Shown here: piece after piece, positions 19,109 to 28,839 of the stretch | How positions within the stretch are numbered: the first letter of the stretch is position 1 | Layout of the letters: each line of letters starts with the position of its first letter | Origin: Bryobacterales bacterium | GTDB lineage: Bacteria > Acidobacteriota > Terriglobia > Bryobacterales > Bryobacteraceae | Direction of reading: 5' to 3' | NCBI GenBank assembly: GCA_027324255.1 | Contig: DAHVTI010000130.1 | Location: 1 to 42,415, forward strand | Length of the DNA: 42,415 nt | Program-made: the position numbers and the translations under genes | Notes under the pieces: model-generated | Database searches by the model: none | Told to the model about the DNA's origin: nothing | The model's input: only the letters and a program-made list of their open reading frames with translations

Positions 19109-20314
19109 ATGGCGAACAGGTGGTTGATGATCATGGCGCCCGCCCTGCTGCTCACCGCGCAGGAGGGCCCGTGGGTGGCCTCCGGCTGGCGGGCGGTGGA
19201 GCTGGAGCCGCCCAACGCGGGCACCGAGCAGACTTCGGCCACGGTGTTCGACATCGACGGGGACGGCGTGAACGACTTCGTCATCACCGAGCGCACCACC
19301 GCGCCTTCCGTCGCCGGATACCTGCGGCGCAAGGACGGCTGGACGCGTTTCGTGATCGAAGCCGAGCTGGTGCGCATCGAAGCCGGCTCGTCCTACGAGG
19401 ACGTGGACTCCGACGGGGACCTCGATTTCGTGGCTGGCGGCGAGTCGCGCAGCGCGGAGGTGTGGTGGTGGGAGAACCCCGGAGGGAGCCGCGCGGCGCA
19501 GCAGGCGTGGAAGCGCCGGGCCATCAAGTCCAGCGGCGCGCGGAAGCACCACGACACGCTGTGGATCGACGTGGACGGCGACGGGCAGCGGGAACTCGCG
19601 TTCTGGAACCAGGGCGGGCGGCAACTGCTGCTGGCGAAGCGGCCGGCCGATGTTCGCGCCGCGGCGGAGTGGCCGCGCAGCGTGATCTACGAGTATTCGG
19701 GCGACAGCGAGATGCTGCAGCGCGGCACGCCGCCGCGCTTCAAGGGGGTGAACGAGCACGAAGGGCTGTGGGCGGGCGACATCAACGGCGACGGCGCGCC
19801 GGACATCGTGGGTGGCGGCTACTGGTTCCAGCGCCGGCCCGACGGCAGCTTCGCGGCGCACCCGGTGGACGCCTCCTATCACTACTCGCGCGCGGCGGCG
19901 GGGCAACTGGCGGAGGGCGGCCGGCCGGAGGTGGTGCTCTCCGCCGGCGACGGGCTCGGGCCGCTGCTCTGGTACGAGTGGGTGAAAGGCACGTGGCGCC
20001 CACACTGGCTGGCGGACCTCGATAACGGCCACAGCATGGCTGTCTTCGACTTCAACGGCGACGGCCACGCCGACATCTTCGTGGCGGAGATGCGGCTGGG
20101 CGGCGGCAATCCGGGCTCGAAGACGATGGTGTTTGTTGGCGACGGGCACGGCCATTTCACGCTGCGGGAGCTGGCGCGCGGCTTCGACAACCACGAGTCG
20201 AAAGTGGCCGACCTGGACGGGGACGGCGACCTGGACATCCTCATGAAGCCTTACAACCACAAGACTCCGGCGCTGCGCGTTCTGCTGCAGGAGCCGGGCC
20301 GGAAGCTACAATAG
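19109..20314 (+). CDS. Secreted FG-GAP/VCBS repeat protein
   Basis: Repeated FDIDGDGVNDFV, DVDSDGDLDFVAGG, DINGDGAPDIVGGG, DFNGDGHADIFVAE, DLDGDGDLDILMK motifs; signal-like start MANRWLMIMAPALLLTA. Confidence 0.88.
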   Translation: MANRWLMIMAPALLLTAQEGPWVASGWRAVELEPPNAGTEQTSATVFDIDGDGVNDFVITERTTAPSVAGYLRRKDGWTRFVIEAELVRIEAGSSYEDVDSDGDLDFVAGGESRSAEVWWWENPGGSRAAQQAWKRRAIKSSGARKHHDTLWIDVDGDGQRELAFWNQGGRQLLLAKRPADVRAAAEWPRSVIYEYSGDSEMLQRGTPPRFKGVNEHEGLWAGDINGDGAPDIVGGGYWFQRRPDGSFAAHPVDASYHYSRAAAGQLAEGGRPEVVLSAGDGLGPLLWYEWVKGTWRPHWLADLDNGHSMAVFDFNGDGHADIFVAEMRLGGGNPGSKTMVFVGDGHGHFTLRELARGFDNHESKVADLDGDGDLDILMKPYNHKTPALRVLLQEPGRKLQ

Positions 20315-20319
20315 AAGGG

Positions 20320-21156
20320 ATGGACGTTTTCGAGGAATTGGTGCGTCTTCGCCGCGCGGGCCGCAAGTGCGCGCTGGCCACCATCGTCCAGGCCAACGGC
20401 TCCATTCCCAGCTTCACCAGCGCCAAGCTGCTGGTGCGCGACGACGGCTCGCTGGCCGGCACCATCGGCGGCGGGTGCGTGGAGGCCGAGGTGTGGACCG
20501 CCGCCCGCGAGGCGATGGAAACCGGCAAGCCGCGCCGCCTGAACTTCTCTCTGGGCCAGGATGCGGCTTACGACAATGGCCTGATCTGCGGCGGCCAGTT
20601 GGAGGTGTTTATCGAACCCATCGACCCGCAACCCCACGCCATCATCTTCGGCGCCGGCCACATCTCGAAGAGCCTCTGCCAGGTGGCCGGGCTGATCGGC
20701 TTCGCCACGACGGTGGTGGACGACCGCGAGAGCTTCGCCAACCGTGAGCGCTTTCCCGACGCCGGCGAGGTGATCGCCGGGGCTTATGAAGAGGTCTTCC
20801 CGGCGCTGGAGGTGAACAGCTCCTCGTACCTGATCATCGTCACGCGCGGCCACCGCGACGACATGCGGGTGCTGAAGTGGGCGGTGACGACGCCGGCGCG
20901 CTACATCGCCATGATCGGCAGCAAGCGCAAGGTGATCGGCGTGGTCCGCGAACTGGAAAAAGAAGGTATCCCGGCGGAGAGCTTCGCGCGCGTGTCGGCG
21001 CCGATGGGCCTGGACGTGGGCGCGCTGACGCCGGAAGAGATCGCGGTCAGTGTGGCTTCCGAGATGATCGCCGTGCGGCGCAACCCGGACTCCAACTGGC
21101 GCGCGCTGTCCAAGTCCATTTTTGCGCACGACGAACTGCGAGCCCTGCCGAAGTGA
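20320..21156 (+). CDS. xdhC: XdhC/CoxI family molybdoenzyme maturation protein
   Basis: CALATIVQANGSIPSFTSAKLLVRDDGSLAGTIGGGCVEAEV; HAIIFGAGHIS; YIAMIGSKRK. Confidence 0.88.
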   Translation: MDVFEELVRLRRAGRKCALATIVQANGSIPSFTSAKLLVRDDGSLAGTIGGGCVEAEVWTAAREAMETGKPRRLNFSLGQDAAYDNGLICGGQLEVFIEPIDPQPHAIIFGAGHISKSLCQVAGLIGFATTVVDDRESFANRERFPDAGEVIAGAYEEVFPALEVNSSSYLIIVTRGHRDDMRVLKWAVTTPARYIAMIGSKRKVIGVVRELEKEGIPAESFARVSAPMGLDVGALTPEEIAVSVASEMIAVRRNPDSNWRALSKSIFAHDELRALPK

Positions 21157-21761
21157 GCACGCCCCGGACCATCGCCGCCGTCCTGCTGGCAGCCGGTGCG
21201 TCGAGCCGGATGGGCAGCCCCAAGGCTCTGCTCGAATTCCAGGGCGAGACGCTGCTGGACCGCCAGATCGGGCTCTACGCGGAGCGCTGCCGGCCGGTGG
21301 TATGCGTACTGGGGTTCGACGCGGGCCGCGTGGCGGCCGGCCTGCGGCGGGCCGGCGACGCGGTGCTGGTGCTGAATCCGCGTCCCGAGCGCGGCCAGCT
21401 TTCCTCCCTGCAGTGCGGACTGCGCGCCCTGCCGCCGTGCGACGCGCTGTTCTTTCTGCCGGCGGATTCGCCGGGCGTCCGTCCGGACACGCTCGAAAGA
21501 CTGCTGGCGGCCTGGAGCGAAGCCGCGGAGGCGCCCGCCTTCGTCATTCCGCAGTGCCGCGGGCGGCACGGCCACCCGGTGCTGATGAGCGGCGCGCAGA
21601 TCCCCGCCATGCTGGCGCTGCCGGAAGGCGCGCCGGCGCGGGACTTGGTGCACGCCCGGAAGGCCGAGACGCTGTATGTGGAGGTGGACGACGCGCGCAT
21701 CCGCATCGACCTGGACACACCGGCGGATTTCGAGGCCCTGTTGAAAGAGGTCCAGCCGTGA
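21153..21761 (+). CDS. mocA: MobA-like NTP transferase (molybdenum cofactor cytidylyltransferase type)
   Basis: AAVLLAAGASSRMGSPKALLEFQGETLLDRQI; LPADSPGV; GRHGHPVL. GTG start overlaps the xdhC stop (GTGA). Confidence 0.85.
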   Translation: MSTPRTIAAVLLAAGASSRMGSPKALLEFQGETLLDRQIGLYAERCRPVVCVLGFDAGRVAAGLRRAGDAVLVLNPRPERGQLSSLQCGLRALPPCDALFFLPADSPGVRPDTLERLLAAWSEAAEAPAFVIPQCRGRHGHPVLMSGAQIPAMLALPEGAPARDLVHARKAETLYVEVDDARIRIDLDTPADFEALLKEVQP

Positions 21762-24142
21762 AGTGGAACGGAAAGACCCTGATGTTGTCCGTCCTGGCGC
21801 TGGTGATCCTGATCGGGCTGGCGGGCATCATCGTGCCGGAGATCGACGCCGGCCGGATGCGTCAACCGCTGGCCGGCGCGCTGGAACAGACGCTCGGCCG
21901 CCGCGTCGAATTCGGCGAAGTGCGCTACCAGGTGTTTCCCACGCCCGGCCTGTCGGCCCGGGACCTGGTCATACCGGAAGACCCCGCCTTCGGGCTGGAG
22001 CCGGTGGCCTACGTCGGCGAGTTTCAGGCGGGCGTGAGCTTCGCCAGCCTGCTCACCGGGCGGCTGAACATCTCATCCGTGCGGCTGGTGGATGCCAGCG
22101 TGAACCTGGCGCGGAAGGACGAAGTGGGCTGGAACTTCGGCTCGCTGCTCGAAAGGATTTTCGCCGGCGTGCGGCAGTCCGGCTCCGGCCCGCGCGTCGA
22201 GATGCGCCAGAGCCGCATCAACTTCCGGACCGGCACGCTGAAGTCCGCGCTGTTTCTCAACGCCGTGGACCTCGACCTGGAGCCGCCGGCCTCGCCGGGC
22301 GGAGACTTGCTCTGGCGCTACGAAGCCTCGCCGGCGCGCACGGACCGCGCCGAGCAGGGCTTCGGCCGGTTCACGGGCAGCGGGCGCTGGATGCCCGGTG
22401 CGGGCGGCGGGCGCCTGGCCGTGGACCTCGAACTGGAGCGCAGCGCCTTTTCCGAGTTGCTGACGCTGGTGACGGGCAACGACCTGGGCGTGCAGGGCCG
22501 CTTCACCTCCCGCGCCACGCTGGACGGTCCGCTGAACCGACTCAGCATCCGCGGCTCGCTTGAGCTGGAGGATGTGGACCGCCCGGGCTTCTTCGGCCTG
22601 CGCGCGCGCGAATACTCGATGCCCTACGAGGGCAGCCTGGACCTGGCCGGCCAGATCCTGGATCTGTCGTCCACCAAGCCGGAGGGCGCCAAGGCCGCCC
22701 TGCCGTTCAGTGTCGGGCTGATCTGCCGGCGCATGCTGGTGGAGCCGCAGTGGGAGGCCTCCCTGGCGTTCGACGGGATTCCGGCACCCGCTCTGTTGGA
22801 CGTCGCCCGCCGGCTGGGGGCGCGCATGCCGGAAGGTCTCGCCGTGGAGGGAGAGCTGGTCGGCTTGCTGAAGTATTCGCAGGTCCGGCCATCGGAAGGC
22901 ACCGTGACGTTGATGAACGGCAGCGTGTCGGCGGGCGGCTCCGCGCCCCTGTCGCTGCCGGAGGCGCAGCTCGCGCTGGCGGGCACGCAGATGACGCTGG
23001 CCGCGGCGGAAGCCGCCACGCCGGAAGGGTTGAAGGCGCGCGTCTCCGGACGGTGGGACGTGCAGTCGGAGGCGTTGGATTTCGAGATGCAGTCCGAGCG
23101 CATCCCGCTCAACGACCTGCTGGCGGCGGCCGGACGGCTGCATGTGGAGCCGCCGCCGCCGCTGGACCGCGACTGCCGCGACGGCGAAGTGGGCGGCACG
23201 CTGGCCTTCCACCGCGCCCCTTCCGACCAGGATGGAGAGACGGAGGGCCGGGACAGTTGGACCGGCGAATTGCAGGTGCGCCGCGCCGTCTGCGTGCTGG
23301 AAGGCGCCGCGCAGCCCGTCCGGCTGCAGGCCGCGGTGCTCTCGTTGAAAAAGACGGGTTGGGCGCTCCGCCACGCCAGAGCCGCTTACGGCGCCTGGAC
23401 GCTTTCCGGAGAACTCGCGCACGCGCCCGGACCTGGCCGGCCCTACCGCTTCTCGCTGGTGCTCGAGCAGGCCTCCGGCGCCGAGCTGCACAATTTTCTG
23501 AAAGCCGCGCTGCTACCGCGGCGCGGTTTCCTGGATCGTACGCTGCGGCGGAAGTCCGCGCCTCCGTCCTGGCTGCGCGCCCGCCACGCGGAGGGCGAGC
23601 TGCGCATCCAGCACCTGGAACTGGGGGGCAAAGCCTACGCCCCGGTGGTGGCGCGCATCTATTGGGACGGCGCCCACCTGGAGATGCCGGACGTCGCCGC
23701 GCGCGGGGAAGACAGCCAGTTTTCGGGCCGCGCGGCCGTACTGCTGGGTGGGGAGCAGCCGCGCTACCGCCTGCTGGGCAAGCTCGACGGCTACGCCTCC
23801 GCGGTGGGCTCCTTTGACGCCGAGATCGACGTCACGACGCCGTCGCTGGCCAGCCCGCTGGCCGGTGTGCTGGCCGGCACGGCCCAGATCGCCGGCCGGA
23901 ACATCGACCTCGGCGACGAGAAGGCGCGCCTGTTGAACGCGTGCCTGGATTACGACGGAGCGCGCGGCGCGCAGCGGCTGAAGATCGGCTGCCTGGAGGC
24001 GCAGGTCAACGGCGACTGGCTGCCGGGGCAGGTGTCGCCGGCGCCGGATGGCCGATTCGCCATCGAGTTTCCCGCTGCCCGCCACGCGCACCGCCTGGTG
24101 CTCAGCCTGTCGCCGCCGGAAATCGCTCCCGCGGCGCGGTGA
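21758..24142 (+). CDS. AsmA-family protein
   Basis: N-terminal TM then VPEIDAGRMRQPLAGALEQTLGRRVEFGEVRYQVFPTPGLSARDLVI, typical AsmA start. GTG start overlaps the mocA stop. Confidence 0.78.
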   Translation: MKWNGKTLMLSVLALVILIGLAGIIVPEIDAGRMRQPLAGALEQTLGRRVEFGEVRYQVFPTPGLSARDLVIPEDPAFGLEPVAYVGEFQAGVSFASLLTGRLNISSVRLVDASVNLARKDEVGWNFGSLLERIFAGVRQSGSGPRVEMRQSRINFRTGTLKSALFLNAVDLDLEPPASPGGDLLWRYEASPARTDRAEQGFGRFTGSGRWMPGAGGGRLAVDLELERSAFSELLTLVTGNDLGVQGRFTSRATLDGPLNRLSIRGSLELEDVDRPGFFGLRAREYSMPYEGSLDLAGQILDLSSTKPEGAKAALPFSVGLICRRMLVEPQWEASLAFDGIPAPALLDVARRLGARMPEGLAVEGELVGLLKYSQVRPSEGTVTLMNGSVSAGGSAPLSLPEAQLALAGTQMTLAAAEAATPEGLKARVSGRWDVQSEALDFEMQSERIPLNDLLAAAGRLHVEPPPPLDRDCRDGEVGGTLAFHRAPSDQDGETEGRDSWTGELQVRRAVCVLEGAAQPVRLQAAVLSLKKTGWALRHARAAYGAWTLSGELAHAPGPGRPYRFSLVLEQASGAELHNFLKAALLPRRGFLDRTLRRKSAPPSWLRARHAEGELRIQHLELGGKAYAPVVARIYWDGAHLEMPDVAARGEDSQFSGRAAVLLGGEQPRYRLLGKLDGYASAVGSFDAEIDVTTPSLASPLAGVLAGTAQIAGRNIDLGDEKARLLNACLDYDGARGAQRLKIGCLEAQVNGDWLPGQVSPAPDGRFAIEFPAARHAHRLVLSLSPPEIAPAAR

Positions 24143-24185
24143 GGCCGCGCTAAACTGCATGTCAGTAGAGGGATACCCTAAAGCA

Positions 24186-25337
24186 ATGGAATCGGATCTG
24201 GCGCCACAGGCCCCGCAAGGATTGTTCGACGCCGAGCGCCGCATGGCGCAGGAGCAGATTGCCGCCGCCTGGCAGTTGCACATCGAGGCGCTGCAGGAGC
24301 AGTTGGACCGCGGCTGGCGCGACCATATCCGCGCCGCCCTCGACGAACGCTTCGCGTCGCTCGAAGCCAGCTTCGAGGAGGAGGTGGAGCGCCGCGTGGC
24401 CGAGAGGCTGGCGGAAGAGAGCGCGCGCTCCATCGCCTCCGCCATGCGCCAGTTGAGCGAGCGGCTCAACCAGACGGCGCGGCGCCTGGAACAGGCCGAA
24501 TCCGGCGACGCCTGGGCAGCGGCCCTGCTCGACGGGGCCTTCGCCTTCGCGCCGTGCGTGGTGCTGTTCAGCGTCATCGGCGGGGAGCTGCAGTACGAAG
24601 ACCACCGCTCGCTGGGCGAGTTGCGATTGTCGGCGCTGGGCGACGTGCGCATTCCGGCCGCCTCGGCCGCCGCGTTCTCCGGCGTCATCGAGTCGCTCGA
24701 CACCGTGATCTCCATGGCCACGCCGGGGGAGTTGTCGCCGCCGGTGGCGGAGCTGCTGGGCGGAGCCGAGGACAAGCGCGTGTGCCTGCTGCCGGTGATC
24801 GCCGGGCAGAGCGAAGGCAGGCGCCGCGTGGCGGCCATCGTCTACGCCGAGGGCGGAGGCGAGGTGGTGGACATCAACCTGCTGGAGGTGGTGACGGCGC
24901 TGGCCGGATCGACGCTGGACTGCCGCCAGGCCGCGCAGCGCGCCGTCACGTCCGCGCCGGCGGGCTCCATGCTCAGCATCGCGCCGGTGCTGACGATGCC
25001 CGGCGGGCCGGTGGCAGCGCCGGCCGGCGTGGAGCCGCCCGCGTGGGGCGAGCTGTCGCGCGAGGAACAGGAACTGCACGCCAAGGCGCAGCGCTTCGCC
25101 CGCGTCCGGGTGGCCGAGATGCGGCTCTACCAGGCGCACGCCGTGCGCAAGGGCAGGGAGCAGGCGTGCCTCTACGGCGCGCTGCGCGGCGAGATGGACC
25201 GTGGCCGCGCGCAGTTCAAGCACGAGTTCATGCGCATCCCGTCGATGATCGATTATTTCCATCAGGAGGTGGTACGGACGCTGGCCAATGACGAGCCTAC
25301 GCTTCTCGGAGAGGACTATCCTGGGCCGCTCGTCTAA
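24186..25337 (+). CDS. Coiled-coil hypothetical protein with conserved-looking C-terminal module
   Basis: N-terminal coiled coil (EEEVERRVAERLAEE), C-terminal RFARVRVAEMRLYQAHAVRKGREQ...IDYFHQEVVRTLANDEPTLLGEDYPGPLV. Confidence 0.7.
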   Translation: MESDLAPQAPQGLFDAERRMAQEQIAAAWQLHIEALQEQLDRGWRDHIRAALDERFASLEASFEEEVERRVAERLAEESARSIASAMRQLSERLNQTARRLEQAESGDAWAAALLDGAFAFAPCVVLFSVIGGELQYEDHRSLGELRLSALGDVRIPAASAAAFSGVIESLDTVISMATPGELSPPVAELLGGAEDKRVCLLPVIAGQSEGRRRVAAIVYAEGGGEVVDINLLEVVTALAGSTLDCRQAAQRAVTSAPAGSMLSIAPVLTMPGGPVAAPAGVEPPAWGELSREEQELHAKAQRFARVRVAEMRLYQAHAVRKGREQACLYGALRGEMDRGRAQFKHEFMRIPSMIDYFHQEVVRTLANDEPTLLGEDYPGPLV

Positions 25338-27591
25338 GTTGGCTCTGCTGCTGCTGGCGGCGGTGCTGGCGGGAGCACAGCCCCAGCAGGAGGCGCTCGC
25401 CCGCCTGAAGGCCGGCGCCGCGGCGCTCGACAAGGGCGACAGCGCCGGCGCGGCCCGGCTGCTGGCGCCGCTCGCGGAGCAGCTTCCGCCCATCGCCGAT
25501 TACGTCTCCTTCTTCTTCGCGCAGGCGGAGGCGCAGAACAAGCGCTACGCCGCTGTGGCGCCGGCGCTGGAGCCGGTGTGGCGGGTCTCCCCCGTCTCCC
25601 CGCTGGCCGGCCGGGCCGCGGTGCTGGCCGCGCGCTCGCTGCTGGAAATTGGAGAGGCCCAGAAGGCACTGCTGGCACTGGCCCGCGCGCCCGCCGCGCG
25701 GTTGCCTCAGCCGCAGGCGGGCCTGCTGGAGGCCCGGGCGCAGGAGGCCGCCGGCGATCCCATCGCAGCCGCCGCCCGTTACCAGTTCGTCTACTTCGGA
25801 TATCCGACGGCGGACGAGGCCAAGGAGGCCGGCAGCGGACTGGGCCGTTTGGAGCGCGAACTCGGCGAACGCTTTCCGCCGGTGCTGCCGCAGGCGCGGC
25901 TGGAGCGGGCGCGACTGCTCATGGAAGGCGGCCGCGGCGCAGCCGCCCGCGCCGAACTGGAGGCGATGCTGCCGATGCTGGCCGGGCTGGAACGCCAGCA
26001 GGCGCGCGTCCGTATCGGCGCTGCCTGGTATTACCAGCGCAAGGCCGACGCGGCGGCGGAATGGTTGAGCGGCCTGGATCTTCCGGAAGCGGAAGCCGAC
26101 GCCGAGCGCCTCTACTACCTCGCCGCCAGCCACCGCCGCCGGGACAACGACGAGGCCATGTTGGCGGCCACTCAGGAGTTGGGCCGGCGCTACCCCAGTT
26201 CGCCCTGGCGTCTGGAGGCCCTGGTGATGTCCGGCAATGAGTTTCTGGTTCAGAACCAGCCGGCGCGCTTCGTTCCGCTCTACCAGGCCTGCGCGGATCT
26301 CTTCCCGGAATCCTCCGACGCGCCGTACTGCCATTGGAAGGAGGTGTGGCGCGCCTACCTTGAGCACCAACCGGCCGCCGCGGCTCTGCTGCGCGAGCAT
26401 CTCAGCCGGTATCCTTTGTCTGAGAAGGCCGGCGCGGCCCTTTACTTCCTCGGCCGGCTGGCCGAGGAGCAGGGCGATGCGGCCTACGCCCGGAGGATGT
26501 TCACGGAAATCCGGGACCGCTTCCCGAACTACTATTACGCGATCCAGGCGGCGGAGCGCCTGGCCCGGCCGGTGTTCCAGCGCGCCGGCAGTTCGGTTAC
26601 CGCCGAGCAGTTTCTGGCCTCCATCCGCTGGCCGGAGCGCACCCGCCAGGCCGACTTCACTGTGGACGCCGATACGCAGCGGCACCTGGATCGCGGCCGG
26701 CTGCTGGCCGCCGCCGGGTTGGAAAGGTGGGCGGAGATCGAGCTGCGCGACGGCGCCCGCAACGGAGGCAAGAAGTTTCCGCTGGCCGTGGAGCTGGCCG
26801 AAACGGCCGTACGGCGCGGCGCGCCCGACGTCGGACTGCGCTATGTGAAGGCCACCGTCCCCGAGTACCTGTGGATTCCGCGCGACACCGCCCCGCGCAG
26901 CTTCTGGAAGCTGGCGTTCCCGTTCCCGTTCCGCGCCGCCATTGAAAAGTATGCCCGGCAGCGCGACCTGGACCCGTTTCTGGTGGCCGCACTCATCCGC
27001 CAGGAGTCGGAGTTCGATCCGCGGGCCGTCTCCGTATCCAACGCCATCGGCCTGATGCAAGTGATGCCCGCCACCGGGCGGGAACTGGGCCGGCGCGTGG
27101 GTGTGCGCCGCGTCTACGTCAGCTCGCTCAAGAATCCGAATCTCAATCTGAACCTCGGCACCTACTACCTGCGGCGGCAGTTGGATGCCCGCAACGGGAG
27201 CATCGAGGAGACGCTGGCCGGCTATAACGCCGGTCCGAGCCGTATCCCCGTCTGGAAGGGCTGGGCCGACTTCCGGGAGCCGGCCGAGTTTGTTGAGACG
27301 ATCCCCTTCGGCCAGACGCGCGACTACGTCCAGATCATCCTGCGCAACGCCGATGTGTACCGCTGGCTCTATGCCGGCGAGCCGGCTCCGGCCGAAGCCG
27401 CCCAGGCCGCGCCGCGAGAAGCTGCAAAGAAAGCCACGACGAAGAAGGCCGCCGTGAAGAAGCCCGCCGCGAAGAGGTCCGTGGCCAAGAAGTCCACCGG
27501 GAGGAAGCCCACGGCGAAGAGGTCCACGGCAAAGAAGCCCGTGGCGAAACGCACCCCCAAAGGCAAGACCCTTGCAACCCGAAAGAAGTGA
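25288..27591 (+). CDS. slt: Soluble lytic murein transglycosylase (Slt70-like) with Lys/Ala-rich C-terminal tail
   Basis: DPFLVAALIRQESEFDPRAVSVSNAIGLMQVMPATGRELGRR and LAGYNAGPSRIPVWKG GEWL-type catalytic motifs; TPR-like N-terminal half; AAKKATTKKAAVKKPAAKRSVAKKSTGRK tail. Confidence 0.88.
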   Translation: MTSLRFSERTILGRSSKLALLLLAAVLAGAQPQQEALARLKAGAAALDKGDSAGAARLLAPLAEQLPPIADYVSFFFAQAEAQNKRYAAVAPALEPVWRVSPVSPLAGRAAVLAARSLLEIGEAQKALLALARAPAARLPQPQAGLLEARAQEAAGDPIAAAARYQFVYFGYPTADEAKEAGSGLGRLERELGERFPPVLPQARLERARLLMEGGRGAAARAELEAMLPMLAGLERQQARVRIGAAWYYQRKADAAAEWLSGLDLPEAEADAERLYYLAASHRRRDNDEAMLAATQELGRRYPSSPWRLEALVMSGNEFLVQNQPARFVPLYQACADLFPESSDAPYCHWKEVWRAYLEHQPAAAALLREHLSRYPLSEKAGAALYFLGRLAEEQGDAAYARRMFTEIRDRFPNYYYAIQAAERLARPVFQRAGSSVTAEQFLASIRWPERTRQADFTVDADTQRHLDRGRLLAAAGLERWAEIELRDGARNGGKKFPLAVELAETAVRRGAPDVGLRYVKATVPEYLWIPRDTAPRSFWKLAFPFPFRAAIEKYARQRDLDPFLVAALIRQESEFDPRAVSVSNAIGLMQVMPATGRELGRRVGVRRVYVSSLKNPNLNLNLGTYYLRRQLDARNGSIEETLAGYNAGPSRIPVWKGWADFREPAEFVETIPFGQTRDYVQIILRNADVYRWLYAGEPAPAEAAQAAPREAAKKATTKKAAVKKPAAKRSVAKKSTGRKPTAKRSTAKKPVAKRTPKGKTLATRKK

Positions 27592-28762
27592 ACGCTTCCG
27601 CGCCGCCCGTACCGCGCACTTCACCGAAAGCGTCATCCGCGAAACGACCCGCCTGGCCCTCCGCCACGGCGCCGTGAACCTGGCCCAGGGCTTCCCCGAC
27701 TTTCCCGCCCCGCAGGCGCTCAAGGACGCCGCCGCCCGCGCCATCGCCGACGACTTCAACCAGTACGCCATCACCTGGGGCGCCAAGCCGCTGCGCGACG
27801 CCATTGCCGCTAAGTACTTGCGCCATTATGGCCTGGAACTCGATCCTGAGCGCGAAATCACCGTCGTCTGCGGCTCCACCGAGGGCATGATCGCCTCCCT
27901 GCTGGCCACCACCAACCCCGACGACGAGGTGGTGATGTTCGAGCCCTTCTACGAAAACTACGGGCCCGACGCCGACCTCTGCTCCGCCCCCCGGCGCTAC
28001 GTCACCCTGCACCCGCCGGACTGGTCCTTCGACCCTGCCGAGCTGCGCGCCGCTTTTTCGCCGCGCACCAAGGCCATCGTCGTGAACTCGCCGCACAATC
28101 CCACCGGCAAGGTGTTCAGCCGCGAGGAGTTGGTTCAGATCGCCGCGTTGTGCCAGGAATTCGACGCGCTGTGCCTGACCGACGAGATCTACGAGCACAT
28201 CCTCTACGACGGCGCCGTGCACGTCCCCATGATGACCCTGCCGGGGATGCGGGACCGCACGGTGCTGGTGAACTCCATGTCGAAGACGTACTCTGTGACG
28301 GGCTGGCGCGTGGGTTGGGTACTGGCGGCTCCCGAGATCAGCTCCTCCGTCCGCAAGGTGCACGATTTCCTCACCGTCGGCGCCGCCGCGCCGCTGCAAC
28401 AGGCCGGAGTCGCCGCTCTTTCCCTGCCGGACGCCTACTACCAGGAACTGGCCGGCCACTACCAGCGCCGCCGGGGCCTGTTGACGGCCGCGCTCGAACG
28501 CTGCGGCTTCTCCCTAAACCGCCCTCGCGGCGCCTATTATGTCATGGCGAGTGCAGATTCTTTGGGGTATTCGGATGATCTTCTCTTGTCTAGTCATCTG
28601 ATTGAAAAAATTGGAGTTGCGGCTGTGCCAGGGAGCAGTTTCTTCCATCGAAAGAACCTCGGCCGCCGCTTTATTCGCTTCTGTTTCTGCAAAAAATATG
28701 AGACGCTAGAGCAAGCAGGACGACTTCTTAATGAAGCGTTTGGAGATGCCCGCAACGCCTGA
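27572..28762 (+). CDS. PLP-dependent aminotransferase class I/II (TTG start assumed)
   Basis: NLAQGFPDFPAP, VNSPHNPTGKV, DEIYEHILYD, SMSKTYSVTGWRVGW motifs. Confidence 0.9.
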   Translation: MQPERSERFRAARTAHFTESVIRETTRLALRHGAVNLAQGFPDFPAPQALKDAAARAIADDFNQYAITWGAKPLRDAIAAKYLRHYGLELDPEREITVVCGSTEGMIASLLATTNPDDEVVMFEPFYENYGPDADLCSAPRRYVTLHPPDWSFDPAELRAAFSPRTKAIVVNSPHNPTGKVFSREELVQIAALCQEFDALCLTDEIYEHILYDGAVHVPMMTLPGMRDRTVLVNSMSKTYSVTGWRVGWVLAAPEISSSVRKVHDFLTVGAAAPLQQAGVAALSLPDAYYQELAGHYQRRRGLLTAALERCGFSLNRPRGAYYVMASADSLGYSDDLLLSSHLIEKIGVAAVPGSSFFHRKNLGRRFIRFCFCKKYETLEQAGRLLNEAFGDARNA

Positions 28763-28839
28763 TGTTCGCGCGCTGTGGATGATCGTTCCACCTGCAGTTC
28801 GAGGGAGCCCGACTGAAGGGGAGCCCCGAAAAGGGAGCC

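Noticed and set aside
25297-27804. 835-aa minus-strand ORF
   Set aside because: Antisense to the lytic transglycosylase gene; no domain recognised.
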